A DNA stretch of 64,000 nucleotides from Cyanobium sp. ATX 6F1 (lineage in GTDB: Bacteria; Cyanobacteriota; Cyanobacteriia; PCC-6307; Cyanobiaceae). The translations under genes and the position numbers were made by a program. The stretch lies in the NCBI RefSeq assembly GCF_024346315.1, contig NZ_JAGQCS010000011.1, positions 1 through 64,000 of the forward strand, given 5' to 3'. Under the pieces are notes generated by a model that saw only the letters and a program-made list of their open reading frames with translations, was not told where the DNA came from and did no database searches. Of the stretch, positions 51,081-60,000 are shown piece after piece. Each line of letters begins with the position of its first letter. Positions within the stretch are counted from its first letter, which is position 1.

Positions 51081-51486
51081 GCCGCGCGGGCGGCCCACCC
51101 AAGCGTCTCGATCTCGCCCGCGTCTCAATGGACACAGCGCCGATCAGTCCTGCCTATCAATGGGGGGTTTCCACAGGCTCCGGGTGTTTTCCCCAGCTCA
51201 AACGGGGTTTTTCCACAGTTCAAGCCACCTGAAGGGTTGCTGGGCCAAGAGCGTTGGGGATTTCCCGATTTGGCACCAACGGAACTTGACAGCCACGCGC
51301 CATCGACCAAGGTCCGGGGCGCCCAGCACTGACGCCATGCAAGTCCCCTGCGCTGGAAGCCATCTCATTTTGATGCGACGTGCGCTCAGAAGAGACCTCC
51401 GCTTTGACGCCTCGGGGCCTGTTGTGTCTTTCTTAGGGGGTAGTCACGGACGGCAGACCTTGGACGGCGTTGGCGGGGTTGATGGG
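51081..51486. other. Intergenic region with DnaA-box-like sequences
   Basis: About 400 bases without a supported gene. GTTTCCACA (51167), TTTTCCCCA (51187) and TTTTCCACA (51209), all on the same strand within 51 bases, resemble cyanobacterial DnaA boxes. Not enough to call an origin. Confidence 0.4.
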
Positions 51487-51777
51487 ATGGAGCAGACGCC
51501 AAGGAACCAGGAACGTGACCACCTTTCCCGTTGCATCGCCCGCCAGACGGCTGATAAGCCCGCCGTTCCGGACGCCGCCAGCGTCAGCCTGGAAGCCGAG
51601 GTTCCCGAGGTCCTGTTCGATGGCATGCGGGAGTTCATCCAGGCTCACCCCCACTGGGATCAATACCGGGTGATGACCTCGGCCCTGGCCGGGTTCCTGT
51701 TCCAGAACGGCTGCACCGATCGCACCGTGGCCCAGCACTACCTGCACGGCCTGTTCCGGCGCCAGGGCCAGCCCTGA
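51487..51777 (+). CDS. DUF2811-family protein
   Basis: 96 residues from the ATG at 51487; the DUF2811 domain is clear: VSLEAEVPEVLFDGMREFIQ, AHPHWDQYRVMTSALAGFLF, QNGCTDRTVAQHYLHGLFRR. A small cyanobacteria-specific domain of unknown function. The first ~30 residues are variable. Ends before a terminator hairpin. Confidence 0.8.
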   Translation: MEQTPRNQERDHLSRCIARQTADKPAVPDAASVSLEAEVPEVLFDGMREFIQAHPHWDQYRVMTSALAGFLFQNGCTDRTVAQHYLHGLFRRQGQP

Positions 51778-51825
51778 GCTCAGCCCTGGGACAGGGAACG
51801 CATCAACCTGCTCAGGCACAAAAAA

Positions 51826-51851
51826 AAAGCGGGAGGCTGAACTCCCGCTTT
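51826..51851. terminator. Bidirectional rho-independent terminator
   Basis: Perfect stem AAAGCGGGAG, loop GCTGAA, CTCCCGCTTT. A run of A on the left gives a T tract for the leftward GMC gene, which ends at 51959; a shorter one serves the rightward DUF2811 gene. Confidence 0.85.
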
Positions 51852-51958
51852 GGATCTCCCTTGCCCGACCCGTTGAAGGTCGCCCCCAGAGTGTGCGGCT
51901 TCTCGCCGGTGGGAACTGTGGTCATCGACACCACAGGAGCCGTTCGATGTCGAAGTGC

Positions 51959-53608
51959 TCACAGAGCCTTGAGCTCACCGCTGCGCAGGTCCGCGGCAGC
52001 CCGCTCGCAGGCCCGCCAGGTGATCGCCATCTCCGTGAGCGTCGGGCTCTGCCAGCCGGCGCTGGGCCAGCAGGCCCCATCCACCACAAGCAGATTGGGG
52101 GCCCGCCAGCAACGGTTCCAGGGGTCGACGACACCCTCGTTCTCCGTCGCCGCCATCGGCGCGCCTCCGAGCTCATGGATGTAGTAGCCGGGGGGTGGGG
52201 CCTCCGGGGCCAGGGCGATGCTGCGGCGCAGCAGTGGCTCGATCAAGGGCATCAGGAACAGGTCTTCGAGCGGACGGATCTCGCCGCCGGCGGCCGCCAC
52301 CACCTCCCCCATGCGCCGGTGCATGTGCGCCACCATCCGCTGTTCGTTCTCGCCCCAGGCGCAATCGATGTGGGCGATCGGCAGGCCCCAGGCATCGCTG
52401 CGGGCGGTGTCCAGGCGCACATGGTTGCGGGGGTCACTCAGCATCTCCCCATGGCCGATCAGGAAACCCACGGCCTCGCTGCGGCGGCGCTTGAGCATCC
52501 CGGGCGGATCGAAGCGCTGCACGGCACCCCAGAGCCCATAACCGCGCAGGAAGGGCAACCCCTCGCGCGCCTCGAGATTCACGGTGTTGGGGATGAAGAC
52601 GCTGCCCGCCCCCGAGAGCTCCTGGGCACGGGGGGGGGCGGGCTGATCGGGCAGGCGAAAGAAACGGCTGCTGGAGATGTGATCCATCAGGCCATGGCCC
52701 AGGCCCCCGGAGGGATCCACCAGGCCGCCGGCGCGCTGGTCCTCGCCGGAGGCCAGCAGCAGCCGCACGCTCTCGATCGTCGAGGCGCACAGCACCACCA
52801 ACGGAGCCGTTTCGCGCCGGCGCGTGCGGCTCAGGCGCTCGACATAGACCACCGCCTCGGCGCGGGATCCGGAGCGATCCAGCTCCACATGGCTCACCAC
52901 CGCATCACTGCGCACGCTCACCCGGCCGGTGGCCAGCGCCCGCCCCAGGCAGCCCCCCTGGGAGCTGGAGGCCGGCCAGCCGGCGCGGGCACCACCCCGG
53001 TGCAGGGCAAAGCCACGGGAATGAATGAGAGGCAGCCGCAGCTCCTGGTCGATCGCCCCCTGCAGATGCACTTCAGCTGGGGTGAAGGGCAAGGGCGGGC
53101 CGTAGTCGCCATCCGGTAACTGGGGCAGACCATCGCGGCCGCCGCGCACGCCCAGCAGCCTCTCCAGCCGGGCGTAGTAGGGAGCCAGGTGGTCGTGGCC
53201 GATGGGCCAGCTCGGGCCATGGCCATCGCGCTCGCCGGCCTTGAACTCGAGATCCGACAACCGCAGGGTGATGCCGCCCCAGGTGAGGCTCTTACCGCCC
53301 ACCTGCCGGCCCCGGGTCCACAGGAACGGCCGCTCCGACGGGGTGCCGTAGGGGTTCTCGCCCTCGTCGACGAACAACTCGGGATTGGCCTTCCAGTAGC
53401 CGGGGTGGCTGGCCTGCCGTTTCTGGGCTCCGCTGGTGAGTTTGGCCAGCCGCCGCACGGTGTTCAGCGGTTCGGAGCCCAGGGCCCGCTCGACGCTCAG
53501 GTTCGGGCCGGCCTCGAGCACCAGCACCTGCAGACCGGCCTCGGCCAGCACCATGGCCGCCACCCCGCCGGTGGCGCCGGAGCCCACGACGATCGCGTCG
53601 AAGGGCAT
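51959..53608 (-). CDS. GMC-family oxidoreductase
   Basis: 549 residues. FAD-binding start FDAIVVGSGATGGVAAMVLA and VLVLEAGPN, then the GMC motif PFLWTRGRQVGGKSLTWGGI. The C-terminal substrate domain ends PNLLVVDGACWPSAGWQSPT, with LTEMAITWRA. GMC enzymes oxidise alcohols or sugars. Substrate unknown. Start overlaps the stop of the small membrane gene (TGATG). Confidence 0.87.
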   Translation of the reverse strand: MPFDAIVVGSGATGGVAAMVLAEAGLQVLVLEAGPNLSVERALGSEPLNTVRRLAKLTSGAQKRQASHPGYWKANPELFVDEGENPYGTPSERPFLWTRGRQVGGKSLTWGGITLRLSDLEFKAGERDGHGPSWPIGHDHLAPYYARLERLLGVRGGRDGLPQLPDGDYGPPLPFTPAEVHLQGAIDQELRLPLIHSRGFALHRGGARAGWPASSSQGGCLGRALATGRVSVRSDAVVSHVELDRSGSRAEAVVYVERLSRTRRRETAPLVVLCASTIESVRLLLASGEDQRAGGLVDPSGGLGHGLMDHISSSRFFRLPDQPAPPRAQELSGAGSVFIPNTVNLEAREGLPFLRGYGLWGAVQRFDPPGMLKRRRSEAVGFLIGHGEMLSDPRNHVRLDTARSDAWGLPIAHIDCAWGENEQRMVAHMHRRMGEVVAAAGGEIRPLEDLFLMPLIEPLLRRSIALAPEAPPPGYYIHELGGAPMAATENEGVVDPWNRCWRAPNLLVVDGACWPSAGWQSPTLTEMAITWRACERAAADLRSGELKAL

Positions 53609-53799
53609 CAGGAGGGGGTCACCTGCCGATCCGTGCTGGGTGTGGCGCTGGGGGTGCGGGCCCCCAACAGCTCCAGGGTGGCCAGGATCCCATCACCGAT
53701 CAGATCGATGCTCAACCACACCAGCACCGCCATCACCAGCAGCGGGTGCGTAGCGGAGCGCTCCGGAGCCGCTGGGGAGGGTGCGTCCGTGATCTCCAT
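53608..53799 (-). CDS. Small membrane protein upstream of GMC oxidoreductase
   Basis: 63 residues with one membrane helix (HPLLVMAVLVWLSIDLIGDG). In some bacteria GMC dehydrogenases are partnered by small subunits, and this gene overlaps the GMC start, so a partner role is possible but not shown by motif. Confidence 0.6.
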   Translation of the reverse strand: MEITDAPSPAAPERSATHPLLVMAVLVWLSIDLIGDGILATLELLGARTPSATPSTDRQVTPS

Positions 53800-54074
53800 C
53801 GCAGCCGAGTTCTGGTGGAAGAGTTTGGGGACGAGGTTAGGCCAGCCCCATGGGCGCAGAGGCGCACGAGAGGGGTCGATTCACAGCCAATTCTCAGTTC
53901 GTCGACCTCGTCGCGCAAAATGCTTCCAGCGCAGGAGCATCAAGCGACGCCGACTGGATTGCGGGCGCGGACGTGCCGCAAAATGTCGTTCTTGTTACCA
54001 GTGCAGGTCAATTTTGGCCTGTTCGGGTAGGTCGGTCCTGGAACTCACAATTACTATCAGCGCTTGGCCTGCCT

Positions 54075-57000
54075 ATGGCGCTTAACGTGCTACTCAGCTA
54101 CCTGCCCCCCAGTCGCTGGTCGCTGCTTCGATCGAGTTCCAAGATCACTGGCCTCGCGGTCGGTCTTGCCGCTCTCCTGGCCGGCGTTCCGGTTTCAGCG
54201 GGCGAGGTGAGCGCCACCGGCGGCGCCCTGGGCCTGGGCACTGCGGTGAATGGGATGGCGGGCGGCAGCTGCGCATCGGGCCTGTGCCAGGTGGGCGGCG
54301 GCACGGCGGCGGGCAGCAACCTTTTTCACCGTTTTTCGGCCTTCGACACCCGCGGCGGCATCACGGGTGTGAACTTCGCCACCGGCGGCGCCTCGAACGT
54401 GTTCGTTGGGGTGACCAGCCCCCTGGGCAGCTTCATCGACAAACTTGTCTCGTTCTCTAGCCCCGGCAACCTGTTCTGGCTCTCCCCGGGCGGCATCGCC
54501 ATCAGCGGCGCCGGCGGTTTCGCCAACATCCAGCAGCTGAACCTCAGCACCGCCACCGGCTGGCGGCTGGGCAATGGGGTGTTCGATGCGGCCGGCACCA
54601 CCGCCGGCCAGGCGGCGTTGCTCAGCGGCGCTCCCCTGCAGGGGGCGGCCGGAGCTCTCACCGATCCGGCCAGCCTGGCGGCGATCGGCCTGCAGAACAA
54701 CGGCGATCTGAGCCTTTCCGGCGGCCTGCTCACCGTCGACCAGAGCCTGCTGCTCGATGCCCAGGGGGGCAACGTGCTGCTGCAGGCCGCCGGGATCCAG
54801 GCACCCAGTATCACGATCAACGGCCACTCCGTGCTGCAGAACACGGCCCTGAGCGCCAGCGGCGCCAACGGCGGCTCGGTCACGATCGCCGCCGCGGGTT
54901 CGGTGGTGAGTGGGGCGCCGATCGAGGCCAAAGGCGGCAGCGGCGCCGGCGGCAGCCTTTCCATCACCGCTGGCCAGGCGGTGGTGCAGAGCGCCGGCGC
55001 ACTGCTCGACGTCAGCGGCGCCAGTGCTGGCGGCTCGATCAGCGTGCAGGCGGGCAAGAGCCTGTTCACATCAAGCACCGCCTCAGCCCTGGGCACGGGC
55101 GCTGGCGCCAAGGGCGGCACGATCGAATTCAGCGCCCCTACAGTGCATTTGGCGGCGGCCCAGCTCGATGCCAGCGGCAGCGGCGGTGGCGGGGCCGTGC
55201 GCGTGGGCGGCGGCTTCCAGGGCCAAGCGCTGAGCCTGGGCGGCGCCAACGCCAGCAGCACCACGGTGACCGCCGCCAGCAGCCTCAAGGCCGATGCCAC
55301 GGATCTGGGCAACGGCGGCCAGGTGGTGGTCTGGTCGGAGCAGAGCACCAGCTTCCGCGGCTCGGTGAGCGCCAAGGGCGGCCCCAATGGCGGCGACGGC
55401 GGCGTGCTGGAGGTCTCCGGCAAGGAACAGCTCCTGTTCGGAGGCATGGGCGATGCTTCGGCGCCCAAGGGCACGCCGGGCAGCCTGCTGCTCGATCCGA
55501 AGAACATCGTGATCGCGGCCGATGCCATTGGCTACGACGTCACCCAGCTGGTGGACCCCAACCCCGGAATCAGCGACAACTTCGCCCAGGAGGTGACGGT
55601 GCTCAGTAGCGGCAACATCGTCGCTACCGATCCCTTCGACGATGCCTTCGGCATCGATGCCGGCGCCACCTACCTGTTCAACGGCAGCACGGGGGCCTTG
55701 CTCTCCACCCTCTCAGGAACGCTCCCCAACAACCAGGTGGGCAGCGGCGGCGTCACCGCGCTCACCAACGGCAACTATCTGATCTACAGCCCCCTGTGGA
55801 CGGGCAACTCGCTGACTAGCCAACTGGGTGCCGTCACCTGGGGCAGCGGCACGAGCGGGATCATTGGAGCCGTGTCCAGCTCCAACTCGTTGGTGGGCAG
55901 CCAGGCCTTTGATCAGGTGGGCATTGGCCGCATCACGGAGGTGGGCAGCGGCAACTACGTGGTGCGCAGCTACAGGTGGGCCAACGGGACGGCCACGAAT
56001 GCCGGTGCTGTGACCTGGGGCAGCGGCACCAGCGGCATCAGCGGTGTGGTCAGTGCGGCCAACTCGCTTGTGGGCTCGGCCACCGGTGATCTCGTGGGCA
56101 GCGGTGATCTGGCCGTACTGAGCAACGGCAACTACGTGGTGGCCAGCCCGCAATGGGGGAATACGGGCTCTGGTGCACTGGGTGCCGTCACCTGGGGCAG
56201 TGGCTCTAGCGGAATCATTGGAGCCGTGAGCAGCACCAACTCGCTGGTGGGTAGCTCCTTCGGTGACGAGATGGGGAGTGGCGGGGTGATCGCTCTGACC
56301 AACGGCAATTACGTCGTCATCAGTCCGAATTACACAATACCCGCTCCTCTTATTACAACTGCTTTTTTCCCGTCAAAACCCCGTGCGGGTTCAGTCGCCC
56401 AGTTTGATGGATCTACCGGTTTAATTTTTTCAGGCCTCGTCGGCAGCCAAGCCGAGGACCAGGTGGGCAGCGGCGGCATCACCGAGCTCAGCAATGGCAA
56501 CTACGTCGTTGCAAGCCCCAAGTGGGCCAACTCAGCAGGTAGCAGCCTCGGTGCTGTGACTTGGGTCGACCCGCTGGCGGGTGGAAATCAATCTGTGAAT
56601 AGCAGCAACTCCCTGATTGGAAGCAGCTTTGGAGATTCCGTGGGCAGTGGCGGCGTCACCGCTGTCAACAACGGCAACTATGTGATCAGCAGTCCCGATT
56701 GGGACAACAGCGGTGTCTTCAACGCTGGCGCCGTTACCTGGGTCAATGGCAGTAGCGCGGCTAGCGGAACACCGAGTTCAGCCAATTCCCTGGTAGGGAG
56801 TTCCCCGAACGACCGGGTCGGCGGTTCCGGCATCACGGTTCTGACGAATGGCAACTACGTCGTGGAAAGCTCCAGCTGGAGCGGAAGCACCCTGACCAGT
56901 CAACTGGGAGCCGTCACCTGGGGCAGTGGCACGACCGGCATCAGTGGTGTTGTCAGCTCTGGGAACTCCCTCGTTGGAAGTACCATCTTCGACATCGTAG

Positions 57001-60000
57001 GCAATGCCGGCATAACGACCCTGACCAACGGCAACTACGTGGTGGCCAGTTCCTTCTGGGACAACGGCACCGCTATGGATGCCGGAGCGGTCACATGGGG
57101 CAATGGCAGCCTCGGGAGCAGCGGTGTGGTGAGTGGCATCAACTCACTGGTGGGCACCAGTACCAACGATGCCGTGGGCTCTGACGGGGTGACCGCCCTG
57201 ATCAACAACGGCAACTACGTGGTAGCCAGTTCCTCCTGGGACAATGGCACCAATGTGAACGCCGGAGCGGTCACCTGGGCCAATGGCAGCAGCGGCATCA
57301 CTGGTGCGGTGAGCAGCAGCAATTCCTTGGTGGGAAGTACCAGTGCTGATCAAGTCGGCATTGGAGGCATCACGGCTCTCGCCAATGGCAACTTCGTGGT
57401 AAGCAGCTTCTACTGGAGCAACACTGCAGCCAGCAGTTCCCCCTCCTCCGAAGGAGCGGTGACGTGGGGCAACGGCAACAGCGGCATCACAGGTGTGGTG
57501 ACAAGCAGCAATTCACTCGTAGGCCTACAGGCGAATGGCTACTACGGCAGGGTTTCTATCTGCTCGGATGGCTGCTTCTACATCTCAGGCATCAGTGCGC
57601 TGAGCGGTGACCGGTTCGTGATCAACAGCAACTCCTACGGCACCGGCGAAGGACTGCTGCAGATCGCTACGGCCAATGCCCTCACCAATCCCTTCAACTT
57701 CTCCAATTCCCCAGGCAGTGATGTCGGGATCAGCCCCGCCCTGATCACCGCCACGGCCAACACCGGCACCGCCGTGGTGCTGCAGGCCAACAATGACATC
57801 ACGCTCAGGCCAGGCTCGGACATCGTCATCGACAACCCTGGCGGAACGAGTGGATCGGCCCCCGGTGGCAACCTCACCCTCCAGGCCGGGCGCTCGATTG
57901 ATCTGCAATCCAGCATCAGAACTGATGGTGCCAACCTCACCCTCATCGCCAACGATCCCGCCGCCATTTCCACCTTCCGCGATGCCGGCCTGGCGACGGT
58001 CACCATGGCGGCGGGAACCAGCATCGACCTCAACACCAACACCGCCGGTGCCGCTGCCGGTGCGTTGTATCTGAGCCAGTTTTCCTCCACCCTGGGAGTG
58101 CCACCATCGGCTGGGGTGGTCAGCCTGACGGACATCACCGCGGGCCTGATCACCGTGGATGCCCGGGATGGGCTCAGCCTCAACGGTACCTTGAATGCGC
58201 TCAGTAACAGTCCACTGACTGGCTTGCCCAATGCGGGCCGGTCGCTGGTGCTCTATGCCGGCGCAGGCTCGTTCCTGAACCCTGGCGGTTCAAGTGCCCT
58301 CAACTCACCCAACGGTTGGCTTGTCTATGCGGATTCGCGCTCTACGGATGCCAACTTGCTCAACTACGACTTCAAGCAATACGGCAAAACCTTCGACGAC
58401 ACCACACCGATTGCAGCCGCCGGCAAAGGAGTGATCTACGGATTCACCCCCGCCCCACTCACGGTCAGCTTGGTGAATGCCTCCACCAAGAACTACGACA
58501 GCAACGTGGATGCCCCGATCAGTGCAGGCAACTATCTCGTCAGTGGGGCGATCGATGGCGACACCGTTCAACTCAATAACCCCGTGCTTGGCGCATACAC
58601 AACCGCCGGCACCGGTGTGGGCGTAAAGGATGTCGGCACAGGCAAAACCGTCTCCGTCGCTGGTGTCGCCCTTGCACCCACCCAGATCGTTTACGGCTAC
58701 TCGCTGGCCAGCTCAACGGCTACGGGAGTGATCGGGGGAATTACAGCCAGACCATTGACGGCCACGTCGATTAACTCAGGCAACTCGACCTATGGATCGC
58801 CCCTGAGTCCTGGTGCCGTCAACCTATCGAACATTGTCGGAACTGAACTGGTCACGGCTTCCGCCTCCGTCAACACAGGCGCCCTCAGCACAAGCGGCAA
58901 CCCCATCTTTGGTGCCTACACACAGTCCGCCAGCGCAACACTCTCTGGCGCTGATGCCAATAACTACTCCTTCTCTGGTTTCACAACAACAACGCCCAAC
59001 TACAACATCAACAAGCTCGCGCTCTCAGGCGCTGCCATTGCCGCGAGCAGCTCCATCTACGGCTCGGCGCTCGTTCCAGGCGCCGTCAGCTTCTCCAACA
59101 TCGTCGGCCTTGATGCCGTCGGCTCCAGCGCCTTCGTCAATACAGCCGCCCTCAGCATCAGCAATAACCCCGTCTTTGGCTCCTACACCCAGAGCGCCTC
59201 TGCCCTCTCCGGCGCTGATGCCGCTAACTATTCCTTCTTGGGCTTCACAACAGCCACTCCCAATTACTCCATCAGCAAGCTCGCCCTCGCAGGGCCGGCC
59301 ATCGCCGCTGGAACATCCATCTACGGCTCCGCCCTCGCTCCAGGTGTCGTCAGCTTCTCCAACATCGTCGGCCTTGATGCCGTCGGATCCAGCGCCGCCG
59401 TCAATACCTCAACTCTCAGCACAAGCGGCAACCCCATCTTTGGTGCCTACACACAGAGCGCCAGCGCCACACTCTCTGGCGCTGATGCCGCCAACTACTC
59501 CTTCTCTGGCTTCACAACAGCCACGCCCAACTACAACATCAACAAGCTCGCTCTCTCAGGCGCTGCCATTGCCGCGAGCAGCTCCATCTACGGCTCGGCG
59601 CTCGTTCCAGGCGCCGTCAGCTTCTCCAACATCATTGGCCTTGATGCCGTCGGATCCAGCGCCGCCGTCAATACCTCAACTCTCAGCACAAGCGGCAACC
59701 CCATCTTTGGCGCCTACACACAGTCCGCCAGCGCAACACTCTCTGGAGCTGATGCCAATAACTACTCCTTCTCTGGTTTCACAACAACAACGCCCAACTA
59801 CAACATCAACAAGCTCGCTCTCTCAGGCGCTGCCATTGCCGCGAGCAGCTCCATCTACGGCTCGGCGCTCGCTCCAGGTGCCGTAAGCTTCTCCAACATC
59901 ATTGGCCTTGATGCCGTCGGATCCAGCGCCGCCGTCAATACCTCAACTCTCAGCACAAGCGGCAACCCCATCTTTGGCGCCTACACACAGTCCGCCAGCG

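Noticed and set aside
51081-51486. Origin of replication
   Set aside because: DnaA-like boxes are present, but there is no dnaN, dnaA or AT-rich unwinding element nearby.
58813-59886. A 357-codon alternative frame in the exoprotein repeats
   Set aside because: It is a Ser/Pro/Thr-rich shadow of the near-identical repeats and disappears where they end.
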